This document shows positions 16,950 to 29,709 of a stretch of DNA of 64,000 nt, in pieces. The notes below the pieces were generated by a model. The model had not been told where the DNA came from, ran no database searches, and was given only the letters and a program-made list of their open reading frames with translations. Location: the NCBI GenBank assembly GCA_900316575.1, contig ONDJ01000007.1, positions 19,134 to 83,133 on the forward strand, in the 5' to 3' direction. The DNA is from an uncultured Prevotellaceae bacterium (GTDB lineage Bacteria; Bacteroidota; Bacteroidia; Bacteroidales; Bacteroidaceae). Numbering within the stretch: position 1 is the stretch's first letter; every line of letters begins with the position of its first letter. A program made the position numbers and the translations under genes.

Positions 16950-18383
16950 ATGGTAACACACGACAATTTCATCGTAGCCGTAGAGCTTGGCTCTTCGAAG
17001 GTAAGCGCCATAGCGGGCGACAAACAGCCTGACGGAGCTGTGCGCATTTTGGCTGCTGCCCAAGAAGCAAGCGAAGATTTCATACGCAAAGGGCGCATAT
17101 ACAATGTTGACAAATTTGCGCTTTGCATCAATCGTATCAAAGAAAAATTGGAAAAGGGAGTAGGAGGTATGAGCATAGCTAAAGCCTATGTAGGCATTGG
17201 CGGTTTAGGCATGCACAGTGTGCTTAACACCATCACCAAGGGCTATCCCGACCGCGTCAAAGTCACTGATGAAATGATCGACGTGATACAAGACGAAAAC
17301 AGTGCTTCGCAACCTACCGACAGAGACATCATCGGAGTCATTCCGCAGGAATACAAGCTCAGCCAAATGAAAACGCTTGACCCCGTAGGTATTCTTTCGC
17401 AAAGCATCACCGGCAACTTCCTCAATATCGTTTCAGCCGCTCAGACCAAACAACAAATCATTGACAACTTCGCCCACTGCCGCATAGTAGTTGTGGACCT
17501 ACCCGTCACTTTCCTTTCATTAGCCGACAATATGGTCAGCGACCGTCAGCGTCAAAGCGGTTGCGTATTTGTTGACATGGGTGCACAGACCACCAGTGTG
17601 GGTGTATTCAAGAGCGGCATCCTCCGCCACTTGGCTGTCATACCTCTCGGCGGAGCCAACATCACTTCAGATATTGCCACAGCTTTCCAGGTTGACGAAG
17701 CCGAGGCCGAAGAGATAAAGCTCAACTACAACTTTGCCATCGAAGACATTGACGAAGACGACAAAGAGCAATTCACAACAAGCGACGGGCGCACCTTCTT
17801 GGTCAACGAGCTCAAGAAACTCGTCAGTGCCCGACTTGAAGAAATCATTCTTAACGTCAAGCACCAGATAGAACTCTCGCAATTCACTCCGCAACAGCTC
17901 GTAAGTGGCATCATACTCACCGGTGGCGTAGCCAAAACGCGCAACATAGAGCGAGCTTTTGCCCTTGTGACCAACATACCAGGCACTGTCAATGTAGCGC
18001 GAGGCATCAAGCTTTCTTTCCGCACAAACAAGCACGATTTCAACAAAGACGGCTCTTACGATAGCGTCATTTCGCTTGTTGACAAAGGCAACGAAAATTG
18101 TTGCGGAGGCGAGATAGACCAAACTAATGACATCTTTGGTTCAGACAAAAAAGACGAAGATGCGAAAAAAGACGAAACAACGACAGCAGGTGACACTATA
18201 CCCAGCACGCCGACAAATCACGACGGACGTATCTCAGGAGGCGATGTTGACACCCCAATTACAGAGACCACCGAAGAGCCAACGAAAGAACCAACAAAAC
18301 CCTCCAAATTCAAGAAAGTTTGGGGTCGTCTCCTTAGTTCTACGAAAAGCGGCCTTACAAAGCTTATCTCTGAAGATGAATAA
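16950..18383 (+). CDS. ftsA: Cell division protein FtsA
   Basis: 477 aa, actin-like ATPase that anchors FtsZ to the membrane. Seen: N-terminal phosphate-1 region FIVAVELGSSKVSAIAGD, the 1C domain (GGMSIAKAYVGIGGLGMHS), phosphate-2 CVFVDMGAQTTSVGVFKSG, and the adenosine motif GIILTGGVAKTRNIERAF. Residues about 385-450 form a Thr/Glu/Pro-rich linker. The last about 25 residues (SKFKKVWGRLLSSTKSG onward) look like the amphipathic membrane-targeting helix. This is longer than E. coli FtsA (420 aa) because of the linker, as usual in Bacteroidetes. ftsZ starts 48 bp later. Confidence 0.96.
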   Translation: MVTHDNFIVAVELGSSKVSAIAGDKQPDGAVRILAAAQEASEDFIRKGRIYNVDKFALCINRIKEKLEKGVGGMSIAKAYVGIGGLGMHSVLNTITKGYPDRVKVTDEMIDVIQDENSASQPTDRDIIGVIPQEYKLSQMKTLDPVGILSQSITGNFLNIVSAAQTKQQIIDNFAHCRIVVVDLPVTFLSLADNMVSDRQRQSGCVFVDMGAQTTSVGVFKSGILRHLAVIPLGGANITSDIATAFQVDEAEAEEIKLNYNFAIEDIDEDDKEQFTTSDGRTFLVNELKKLVSARLEEIILNVKHQIELSQFTPQQLVSGIILTGGVAKTRNIERAFALVTNIPGTVNVARGIKLSFRTNKHDFNKDGSYDSVISLVDKGNENCCGGEIDQTNDIFGSDKKDEDAKKDETTTAGDTIPSTPTNHDGRISGGDVDTPITETTEEPTKEPTKPSKFKKVWGRLLSSTKSGLTKLISEDE

Positions 18384-18431
18384 AATGCTCATTATTCCAC
18401 GCTTTCAACTTTAACAACGTCACATATAGTT

Positions 18432-19763
18432 ATGAAACCAAACAAACACGACATAGATCTGCTCGACATCAATGCAGACGCCTCCTCTCCCAGTATCATT
18501 AAAGTGATCGGAGTTGGCGGAGGCGGCGGAAACGCTGTAAACCACATGTATCGCGAAGGCATTCACGACGTAAACTTTGCCGTGTGCAACACCGACAGCA
18601 AAGCACTTAGCGACAGTCCCGTGCCTTTCCGTCTGCAATTAGGCAAAGACGGCCTTGGAGCTGGCAACCACCCCGAACGTGCAGCCCAAGCTGCTGAAGA
18701 AAGCATTGAAGACATTCGCAAGATGCTCTCTGATGGCACCAAGATGGTGTTTATCACAGCAGGAATGGGCGGCGGCACAGGCACTGGCGCAGCACCCATC
18801 ATAGCCCGCGAAGCCAAAGCACTTGATATTCTTACCGTTGGCATCGTCACCATACCTTTTGCCTGGGAAGGCAATAAAAAGATCGACCAAGCCCTCGATG
18901 GTGTCGAACAGATAGCCCAATACGTTGATGCACTGCTGGTCATCAACAACGAGCGCCTCCGCGAAGTATATTCAGAACTCTCGGTGCCCACAGCATTTAA
19001 GCGCGCCGATGATACACTCTGCAATGCTGCCCGTAGCATTGCTGAAATCATCACCATGCACGGCATTATCAACCTCGACTTCCAAGACGTTTGCACCGTG
19101 CTCAAAAATGGTGGCGTGGCCATTATGTCGTTTGGATACGGCGAAGGCCCCAATCGCGTCAGCAATGCCATTGACAAAGCCCTCCATAGTCCCCTGCTCA
19201 ATCAGAACGATGTTTTCAATTCCAAGAAGATACTTCTTTCCATCTCCTTCTGCGCTGAAAAAGAGGGCGAGACACTCATGATGGAAGAGATGAACGAAGT
19301 CAACGACTTCATGAGCCAGTTCCAAAACGAAGATGTAGAGACCAAATGGGGACTATCCACCGACCCCGACCTCGGCAAAAAGGTGAAGGTTACCATTCTA
19401 GCTACAGGTTTCGATATAGGCATCGTGCCTGGCATTGCCAGCCGTAAGGTAGAGAAAGACAAAAAGACAAAGCAAATCACCGATGCCGAGCGCGAAGCTA
19501 ACGAAATTCGTCGCGGCGAATACTACAATAGCAATTCACAAGGTCCCGCTCCACTTCGCACCCGCGTAGCTTTCAAGTTTGAACCAGCCGATCTGGGTAA
19601 CGAAGAAGTCATAAGTCTCGTAGAAAGTACGCCTACCTACAAACGCACAAAAGAACAACTCAAGGAAATACAAGACAAGGCCCAAGAAGGACGTGAAGTC
19701 CCCATAGAATTAGACGTGCTCAGTCCCGAAACACCACAAGAACCCACTACGCTCTTTCCTTGA
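18432..19763 (+). CDS. ftsZ: Cell division GTPase FtsZ
   Basis: 443 aa, tubulin-like GTPase forming the Z ring. Seen: IKVIGVGGGGGNAVNHMYREGI, the tubulin signature GGGTGTGAAPIIAREAK (about 115-131), and the T7 region NLDFQDVCTVLKNGG. A variable C-terminal linker from about 355 is rich in charged residues (KDKKTKQITDAEREANEIRRG). The end LDVLSPETPQEPTTLFP is not the canonical FtsZ tail peptide of proteobacteria, though a conserved tail segment IPIELD-like (VPIELDVL) is present. Last gene of the division cluster. xerD follows after 68 bp. Confidence 0.97.
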   Translation: MKPNKHDIDLLDINADASSPSIIKVIGVGGGGGNAVNHMYREGIHDVNFAVCNTDSKALSDSPVPFRLQLGKDGLGAGNHPERAAQAAEESIEDIRKMLSDGTKMVFITAGMGGGTGTGAAPIIAREAKALDILTVGIVTIPFAWEGNKKIDQALDGVEQIAQYVDALLVINNERLREVYSELSVPTAFKRADDTLCNAARSIAEIITMHGIINLDFQDVCTVLKNGGVAIMSFGYGEGPNRVSNAIDKALHSPLLNQNDVFNSKKILLSISFCAEKEGETLMMEEMNEVNDFMSQFQNEDVETKWGLSTDPDLGKKVKVTILATGFDIGIVPGIASRKVEKDKKTKQITDAEREANEIRRGEYYNSNSQGPAPLRTRVAFKFEPADLGNEEVISLVESTPTYKRTKEQLKEIQDKAQEGREVPIELDVLSPETPQEPTTLFP

Positions 19764-19831
19764 GAAATAAGCGAAAAACTCCCTTTTTCGGCAAGGCTAT
19801 CCTAACAAAGACGTAGAAAAAAAGCTTAGGC

Positions 19832-20716
19832 ATGCTCAAAGCTTATCAAAACTACATACTTTTAGTCAAGGGACTTTCCGACAACACACGCGAGGCCTAC
19901 CTACGGGATGTCTCGCGTTTCCTTGAATACATCAACGAGAAAGGATTGTCCCCCGCAGACGTTACGCTCGAAACGCTCCACGAATACACCCTATTGCTCA
20001 CCGAGATGGGTATATCTCCGCGTAGCGTCCTGCGCTCGCACAGTGCGTTGCGTTCCTTTTTCCGCTTTTTGGTCATGGACGGTTACCTTCAGGCCGATCC
20101 CACCGAACTGCTTGAATCACCCAAGATAGGCCGCCGCCTGCCCGAAGTGCTTACGCTCCAAGAAGTGGACGATTTGCTCGCAGCCATCGATATGAGTCAA
20201 CCATTCGGCCAACGCGACCGTGCCGTCATCGAAATGCTCTATAGCTGCGGACTGCGTGTGAGCGAACTCTGCAACCTATGCCTCAGCCATTTATATCTTG
20301 AAGACGACTTCCTTCGTGTCACAGGAAAGGGCGACAAACAGCGACTCGTTCCCATATCGCCACGCGCCAAGCTTGAACTCGAACGCTGGTTTGAAGACCG
20401 AAAAGAAATCCTGCCACGCGAAGGCGAGGAAGATTTCGTATTCCTTTCCCACCTACGCCGCCAACGCCTGTCGCGTATCACCGTGTTCCACAACCTAAAA
20501 CTATACGCCCGCGCCGCTGGCATCACCAAAACCATTAGTCCCCACACCCTTCGCCACACTTTTGCCACCCATCTACTCGAAGGCGGAGCCAACCTTCGTG
20601 CCATCCAAGCTATGCTCGGCCACGAAAGCATTGCTACCACAGAAATTTACACCCACATAGACCGCAGCTACTTGCGTAAACAAATCTTAGAACACTTCCC
20701 GCGCAATATGCAATAG
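19832..20716 (+). CDS. xerD: Tyrosine site-specific recombinase XerC/XerD type
   Basis: 294 aa, standard Xer length. The N-terminal SAM-like core-binding domain (YQNYILLVKGLSDNTREAYLRDVSRFLEY) is followed by the catalytic domain. The active-site residues are visible: Arg in YSCGLRVSELCNL, Lys in VTGKGDKQRLVPI, His-x-x-Arg in SPHTLRHTFATHLLEGGA, His in AMLGHESIATTEIYTHID and its nucleophilic Tyr. It resolves chromosome dimers at dif during division, which fits its place behind ftsZ. No integron or phage context is present, so it is the housekeeping enzyme. XerC and XerD cannot be told apart with certainty here. Confidence 0.9.
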   Translation: MLKAYQNYILLVKGLSDNTREAYLRDVSRFLEYINEKGLSPADVTLETLHEYTLLLTEMGISPRSVLRSHSALRSFFRFLVMDGYLQADPTELLESPKIGRRLPEVLTLQEVDDLLAAIDMSQPFGQRDRAVIEMLYSCGLRVSELCNLCLSHLYLEDDFLRVTGKGDKQRLVPISPRAKLELERWFEDRKEILPREGEEDFVFLSHLRRQRLSRITVFHNLKLYARAAGITKTISPHTLRHTFATHLLEGGANLRAIQAMLGHESIATTEIYTHIDRSYLRKQILEHFPRNMQ

Positions 20717-20794
20717 CATGAGGTTCACCCATCAGCAATGCTCCGGGGCTCGACTCTTTCCCATTCTTTTTGCTACAAATATCGAATGTCTGTG

Positions 20795-20902
20795 GACATC
20801 GCCTGGGAATATTGTGCGTGAACATCGTACGGTGCGCACGCGAAGGCATCCAATATTTTGCACGAAAAGCGTGCTCTCCCAACCTTTGCGGCAGGGGAGC
20901 GT
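20795..20902. repeat. Composite intergenic repeat (family 4 core plus CGTACG palindrome)
   Basis: TGCGTG-N5-CGTACG, with the flanking GTGCGCACGC, lies at about 20817-20842. The same TGCGTG-N5-CGTACG layout occurs at 49319-49335. The hairpin at 20873-20902 contains the 19-nt core CTCCCAACCTTTGCGGCAG also found downstream of umuC. The region 20717-20934 holds no convincing gene. Confidence 0.6.
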
Positions 20903-20934
20903 TAAGTATGGGGGAGGGAAATAAGGCTTCTCAA

Positions 20935-21975
20935 TTACATCTTGATGGCATAATATGCCAGGTCATCACAGTTTGTCCTAACTTCTTCAATGATTTCACG
21001 ACAGCGCTGTTTCTTCATTCCTGCTTTTTCCCCAACAGCAATAAAATCAGAAATCCTGGGGTGTCCCACACCATTAACCGATGTAGCATGTTCGCCATTG
21101 TATCCGCCTCTGCAAAGCGTAAGGTCGTAAGCTGGAACAAGTCGCCATTTCCACTCATTAGTATTCCTAAAGACTTGAAAGCTGAAATTCTTACAATGAT
21201 CGTCCTTGTTGTCTGTGATATAGTTAAAGACCATACGCCGGTACATTTCTTCTACATCCTTTTCGTCTTGTGTCAAAAAGCCCGTCAGTGCTAACAAATT
21301 GGAATAATCAAGAACAGGATTTGAAAGTGATACACAAAGAAGACCGCCAGCTGTAGCTGTGTGAATTCTTTCGCCTTCGCTATTAATGTCAAATCTTCGA
21401 GAAGCAAAATAGCGTTTATTGACAAACTTGAAGTCTGGCACGTTTATGCCGCATCGCATAGCTACCTCATTGTAATGGAACTCTTGTTGCCCAATGTCTT
21501 GCGGGTCATAAGTATGGCGAAACTTTATAAGCCAATGGCCCTCATGGTCTGAAAATACAGCCTTAGGGCGAGCACCGCCGCTATTTCCGCTATTGTACAA
21601 CAGCAATCCCGCGTCTGTATCTTGCTGCTCGCTTAAGATTTCTAAAGCTTTCTCCTGCAGCATATCAAAATCAAGCATGGTATTTTCTCTTGCAATGACA
21701 GTTTCAGGATGATAGGTCAATGCCCCCATACCGCCATTCCCTACAATACTAAGACGGTCAAGGGTTGACAAATTGTGTTCATCCACGCCTTCTTTCTGTA
21801 ATAGTTTATGGAGCAAATAGCGTCCATACCCATCAGGCAAACTATCTTCAAAAACTCCAAATCCACCACCAAAAGGAGAATAGCTGGCTAAAAACAATCC
21901 TTCACGCAGCGGGAGCTCTAAGGGAGAAACACTAAAACCATCAGCAAGCCACGCCCTGAAAAGTCTTTGTACCTT
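20935..21975 (-). pseudogene. hipA: HipA-type serine/threonine kinase, 5'-truncated
   Basis: The minus-strand frame is open from 21975 to 20935 but has no ATG or GTG in the conserved part. A TGA (21976-21978) stands directly before it and the first possible start is TTG at 21897. The residues before that TTG (DGFSVSPLELPLREG) are conserved HipA sequence, so the gene has lost its true start and the first roughly 70-100 residues. The kinase core looks intact: PFGGGFGVFEDSLPDGYGR, the phosphate loop GNSGGARPKA, catalytic NYITDNKDDHCKNFSF and metal-binding PAYDLTL. HipA kinases phosphorylate glutamyl-tRNA synthetase or related targets and are paired with a HipB antitoxin. No HipB gene is seen here. 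Expression from TTG remains possible. Confidence 0.75.
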
Positions 21976-21983
21976 TCAGGGCG
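21952..21983. repeat. Palindrome at the hipA / GH95-like junction
   Basis: CGCCCTGAAA (21952-21961) and TTTCAGGGCG (21974-21983) form a perfect 10-bp stem. It overlaps the first codons of the truncated hipA frame and supplies its upstream TGA. Confidence 0.75.
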
Positions 21984-22005
21984 CATTCTATAGGCTAAAG
22001 CTCTA

Positions 22006-22734
22006 TCAGAAGAACTTTTTGAGCGGTTTTAAGAGCGTTCTGTGCAGACGTATGCTAAGGTCGCGATGCAGGCGACGCGCGATGGGTGGCGTGCGTGTTT
22101 CTAATGGAGAGCCTACAGTTTTCTGGGGTAGAGATCGTGTGTCAGCGGTAAGATAGAGCGTTACTTTGCGGGCATCAATAATGCGAATGCCATCGCGGTC
22201 GTGGACAGAAGCTCCTTCATCGTCGGTCTTGACGTAGAGCAATACTTCTGAGCAAGAAGTTGGGTCGCAAAAAGTTTTACGGATGCTTTGCATGTGCACC
22301 GTAGTACTGTCCGTTCCTTGGTGCTCGGCATTCAGCGCAATGCGAAAGTTCAGTGGTTGGCTTTCGTCGGAAACTTGGTAATGAACGATGAAGACTTTGC
22401 GCTTTTCGTACACGCAAAGTTTTTGTTGCATGTCGATACCGGCGGTGAAGATGTGTTTTTGTATGACGTGACGGGTACTATCTAAGCGATGCTCATATTC
22501 TTCAGCGGTGCGCCATCCAGGGAAACTCATAGTAAGGTTCCCTTGTAAAGGCTGGAGTTGGGTTGTGGTTTCCGTGGATAAAAATTGCCAAAAGATGGTG
22601 TCCGAAGCGATGCCTCCAATCGAAGCGACACAGACTTCGGGCGTAGCAAGTAAAAGCGACTTGCTTGGCTTCGTCTGAGCCGAAAGCTGTGTAGATAGGA
22701 AAAGCAATGTAAGAAGAAGGAAGTACTTTTTCAT
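22006..22734 (-). CDS. Secreted protein resembling the N-terminal domain of GH95 enzymes, probably truncated
   Basis: 242 aa with a clear signal peptide (MKKYFLLLTLLFLSTQLSAQ). The middle part aligns by eye with the beta-sandwich of the GH95 protein at 5033: EHRLDSTRHVIQKHIF against QLDLTTATGLVTF, followed by VYEKRKVFIVHYQVSDESQPLNF and, later, GIRIIDARKVTLYLTAD against SIVVTGADSVLIYIAAG. The catalytic (alpha/alpha)6 barrel of about 500 residues that should follow is missing, and the protein ends in a basic tail 22 bp from the palindrome at 21952-21983. It may be a remnant of a fucosidase gene or an independent single-domain protein. The similarity is my reading and needs a profile search. 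Confidence 0.5.
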   Translation of the reverse strand: MKKYFLLLTLLFLSTQLSAQTKPSKSLLLATPEVCVASIGGIASDTIFWQFLSTETTTQLQPLQGNLTMSFPGWRTAEEYEHRLDSTRHVIQKHIFTAGIDMQQKLCVYEKRKVFIVHYQVSDESQPLNFRIALNAEHQGTDSTTVHMQSIRKTFCDPTSCSEVLLYVKTDDEGASVHDRDGIRIIDARKVTLYLTADTRSLPQKTVGSPLETRTPPIARRLHRDLSIRLHRTLLKPLKKFF

Positions 22735-22774
22735 TTAGAAGAAAAGGAAAAGAGAATGATACAGGAAACGTCTG

Positions 22775-24079
22775 TTATTTACAAAGTGCTACACAAACGC
22801 GGTCTTGGAACTCACGGCCAGAGGCAGCGTTGCGCAATCCGTTGTTCATGATGGCGAAAGCCAAGCGATGACCATTGCTTGCGGTGCAGTATCCGCTGAG
22901 GGTGCTTACACCTGTTACGGTTCCGGTTTTGGCATAAACGTTTCCCGCAGCTGATGTGTTTTGCATACGGTTGCTGAGCGTTCCGTCCACACCTGCAATG
23001 GGGAGTGTGGGTAGCAGGGCATTGTAGATGGCAGGATTGGCATAAGCATGACGAAGCAAAGTAAGGAGAAGCCAAGGGGAAGCATAGTTATAGAGCGATA
23101 GTCCACTGCCATCGGCAAATTCATAGATGCTGTAGTCAAGCCCGAGTCTCGCTACAAGGCTGTCAATCACGGCAGCGGCTTCCTTGCGGGTGGCTCCTCG
23201 CGTGCCGCCGTGGGCAGCAAGTTGATAGAACATGCTTTCAGCAAAGAGATTGTCGCTGTTTTTCATCATGGGGCGCATGATGTCGGCCATGTTGCGCTCT
23301 ATTTGGCAAACGACATAGGCCGAGTCGGGCGCATAGCCGCCTATCATTTTCCCGCCAAGTTTGATGCCTGCTGCATATAGTCGGGAAAAGAAGGCACTGG
23401 CAAAATCGTCTTTCCCATTGTAAAGCAGTGAAACCAACGGCGGATCGTTGTCGTCCCAGCACCATCCCCAGCCCAATCGGTTTTCGTCTTTGAGCGACGT
23501 GTCGAGCACAATGTTTCCTCGGATTTCGCTGATGCCACGCTGTTTGAGGGCTGCGATGAATTGGTCAATCTCTTGGCTACCCAGGAGCGGGTCGAACCCT
23601 CCATGGACGTAGAGGTTGCCTGCAAGATAGATGCGCTCCTGAAAAACGCTGTCGTTCAGTCGGGTGTAGAGCGTGTCGGGGGCATAGTCGGAGAGCATCG
23701 TTGTGCGATACTTATAGTCCGGCCCGAGCAAATCAAGAGCTGTAACGGCAGTAATGACTTTGGCGTTGCTAGCAGGACGGAGGCGATAGTGGGGATGATA
23801 GGCATAGATGAGACTATCGTCGGTGAGGTCGTAAACGCAGAGGCCTACTTGCGAATGGTTGAACAGCGGATTGCGGAGCAACGCACGCACCCGATTGGCT
23901 ATGGTTTGTGCGTGAGTGACTGAGGTGGTGGGCGAAGCACTTGACTGCTGTAGATCAGTGGTGGAAGATGTGCTCTCGGCGGTTACTTCATCTACGTCAA
24001 TGACCTGCTGGGCACAGATGTGCAAGCCAAGCAATAAGAAGAGCACTGAAGTATAGACTAATCTCTTTACGCTTTGCAT
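22775..24079 (-). CDS. dacB: D-alanyl-D-alanine carboxypeptidase/endopeptidase, PBP4 (DacB) type
   Basis: About 434 aa from the ATG at 24077-24079 (MQSVKRLVYTSVLFLLLGLHICAQ, signal peptide). A longer frame starting at a TTG (24106) would translate the terminator of the gene upstream and is rejected. The three penicillin-binding motifs are present: Ser-x-x-Lys in RPASNAKVITAV (Ser104), Ser-x-Asn in MKNSDNLFAESM, and Lys-Thr-Gly in YAKTGTVTGVSTLSGY. The long insertion between the first two motifs is typical of PBP4 class C enzymes. It trims or cuts peptidoglycan cross-links in the periplasm. It stands alone after the GH2 terminator, with its own unidentified promoter. Confidence 0.93.
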   Translation of the reverse strand: MQSVKRLVYTSVLFLLLGLHICAQQVIDVDEVTAESTSSTTDLQQSSASPTTSVTHAQTIANRVRALLRNPLFNHSQVGLCVYDLTDDSLIYAYHPHYRLRPASNAKVITAVTALDLLGPDYKYRTTMLSDYAPDTLYTRLNDSVFQERIYLAGNLYVHGGFDPLLGSQEIDQFIAALKQRGISEIRGNIVLDTSLKDENRLGWGWCWDDNDPPLVSLLYNGKDDFASAFFSRLYAAGIKLGGKMIGGYAPDSAYVVCQIERNMADIMRPMMKNSDNLFAESMFYQLAAHGGTRGATRKEAAAVIDSLVARLGLDYSIYEFADGSGLSLYNYASPWLLLTLLRHAYANPAIYNALLPTLPIAGVDGTLSNRMQNTSAAGNVYAKTGTVTGVSTLSGYCTASNGHRLAFAIMNNGLRNAASGREFQDRVCVALCK

Positions 24080-24090
24080 AAACTGAAAAA

Positions 24091-24140
24091 AGTAAGCAAG
24101 TGGCAAGAAACGATGATTTGTTTATTGCCTCTTGCTTACT
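24091..24140 (-). terminator. Intrinsic terminator after the glycosidase run
   Basis: AGTAAGCAAG (24091-24100) plus GGCAA pair with TTGCC plus CTTGCTTACT (24131-24140), one T-T mismatch. On the minus strand the stem is followed by TTTTTTC. It ends the GH2 message just before dacB. Confidence 0.8.
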
Positions 24141-24156
24141 GTCGTTAAAAAAGGAT

Positions 24157-28248
<4,092 letters not shown>

Positions 28249-28307
28249 TTAATGAATAACGAGAATAAGCGCGTGTTTTCAAAAAATACTGGCAAGGGTA
28301 GAAGTCA

Positions 28308-28391
28308 TTTTTTCTGTGCTTGAAAATCAATTTTCAAAGCCAGACAATCAATTTTCAAAGCCAGAAAATCGATTTTCAAGCACAGAAAAAA
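28308..28391. repeat. 21-bp perfect inverted repeat containing three tandem 21-bp units
   Basis: 28308-28328 (TTTTTTCTGTGCTTGAAAATC, 21 nt) is the exact reverse complement of 28371-28391. Within it the unit AATCAATTTTCAAAGCCAGA starts at 28325 and 28346, and a partial third (AATCGATTTTCAAG) at 28367, a regular 21-bp period. It lies between the sialidase stop and the GH2 start on the same strand. No T-run follows on the minus strand, so it is probably an mRNA hairpin and not a terminator. Confidence 0.85.
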
Positions 28392-28444
28392 AACTGACAA
28401 AGGATTTTCAGCGAAGAAGGCTTGGTCTGAAAAATCAGCGGGTG

Positions 28445-29671
28445 CTATTCCACGCTATATTTACCGTCAGTAATTGTTTCGAGTGTTAAGGGGAGATATA
28501 CCATTTGGTAGTATTGCGGTTCTTCCTCATAGTAGAAACCGATGCGCTTGTCGCGCTGCAACGTCATGGTGCTATAGGCTGATCCCTTTTGGGTTACTTG
28601 GTAAGCACCTGGCCAATGCTCAGCGAAATGCCGAGGCGTGTCGTAATCGGCGGGACTGGTAAGTTCTTTCCAATAAATGGTGACATTGCTGCGATTAGGT
28701 CCGGCAGGGATGCTCTGAAGAGCAAGAACCGTGGAACGGCGAGTAGTATTCTCGCGCACTTTGAGTAGGAGGATTTCTCCGTCAGTGGCACGTCCTTGGT
28801 TTTTGATGCCACCTTCTACTTCGTCAGAGGCAACTACTTCTTGCCAACTGCCCGATGCTGTACGAGAATCAGTATAATTGAAGATATTGAAATAACGTCC
28901 GTTGTTCTTACGGCTACTTAAAAGCACACTACCATCAGGCAATTCTTCGCACTTAGGCTCGTCGCCCTTAGGGGCAGGGCTTTCGTCCACTGTGCCGAGC
29001 AAATGCCAGTTGCGACCAAAGTCGTCGCTATAGATAACATAGTTGCCACCATGGGTGCAAAGTGCGCCATAAACACGATAGTACTTGCCTACTTTTACTT
29101 TTCGGCTTTGGCAAATGCGCCCACTGCCCATGAAAAGGCCATTGATGCGGTTTTGCAACAAGCCTTCAAAGACTTGGTCGGTGAGGTCGATCGGATTTTT
29201 GTTCCAAAACCAGCGACGGGTGCGAGCATCGTAGGTGGCATGAGTAGCAACGATGCGCTGTGTATGCCCAATCTTGCTGCTCCAATAGGGCACGTCGCCT
29301 GCACAGCATACAAGCAAGAGTTCGTCGCGCTCACTGTCGGCTACAAGACACGCATCGCCGTAACCACAATCGTTTCCTGGCTCGCCCGTGCCGGCAAGTA
29401 CGGTGCTGGGATATGACCACGTGGCACCATTGTCGGAGGAAGTGCGCATCAATATGTCAACACGTCCATAGCCTATATCGTTTCCACAAGGACGAATGTC
29501 GGACAAGGCAATGAGGTCGCCATTACGAGCAGTGCAGATAGCGGGTATGCGATAGGGATAGCCCGTGAAGTCGCCCGTATGGAAAAGGACAGTTTGTGCT
29601 GATGTTTGCAGGCTCATGGTCAATAGACTTGCAGCAAACATTGCAGATAAGAGATTGATACGTAATTTCAT
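28445..29671 (-). CDS. GH33 exo-alpha-sialidase
   Basis: 408 aa with signal peptide (cleavage near TSAQ, residue 26). Sialidase features: the Arg-Ile-Pro motif in GYPYRIPAIC (Arg41), Asp boxes SSDNGATW (about 78-85) and SDDFGRNW (about 215), and a beta-propeller length. The catalytic Glu-Tyr pair probably lies in the second half (KCEELPDGSVLLSSR and later FYYEEEPQYY). It removes terminal sialic acid from host glycans. It lacks the extra N-terminal lectin domain of longer Bacteroides sialidases. Downstream of GH20 (38 bp) and upstream of GH2, so it fits stepwise trimming: sialic acid first, then galactose and GlcNAc. No sialic-acid catabolic (nan) genes are in the window. Confidence 0.92.
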   Translation of the reverse strand: MKLRINLLSAMFAASLLTMSLQTSAQTVLFHTGDFTGYPYRIPAICTARNGDLIALSDIRPCGNDIGYGRVDILMRTSSDNGATWSYPSTVLAGTGEPGNDCGYGDACLVADSERDELLLVCCAGDVPYWSSKIGHTQRIVATHATYDARTRRWFWNKNPIDLTDQVFEGLLQNRINGLFMGSGRICQSRKVKVGKYYRVYGALCTHGGNYVIYSDDFGRNWHLLGTVDESPAPKGDEPKCEELPDGSVLLSSRKNNGRYFNIFNYTDSRTASGSWQEVVASDEVEGGIKNQGRATDGEILLLKVRENTTRRSTVLALQSIPAGPNRSNVTIYWKELTSPADYDTPRHFAEHWPGAYQVTQKGSAYSTMTLQRDKRIGFYYEEEPQYYQMVYLPLTLETITDGKYSVE

Positions 29672-29709
29672 GGCATAAAAAGTCAGAATGGTATAAAATG
29701 TTTCTTTTG

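Noticed and set aside
19832-20716. Tyrosine recombinase as a mark of an integrated element
   Set aside because: Length, sequence and position behind ftsZ fit the housekeeping Xer enzyme. No attachment site duplication or phage genes flank it.
28325-28380. Three 21-bp direct repeats that might suggest a CRISPR array
   Set aside because: The units are contiguous without spacers, no cas genes are present, and the repeats form part of a single inverted repeat.
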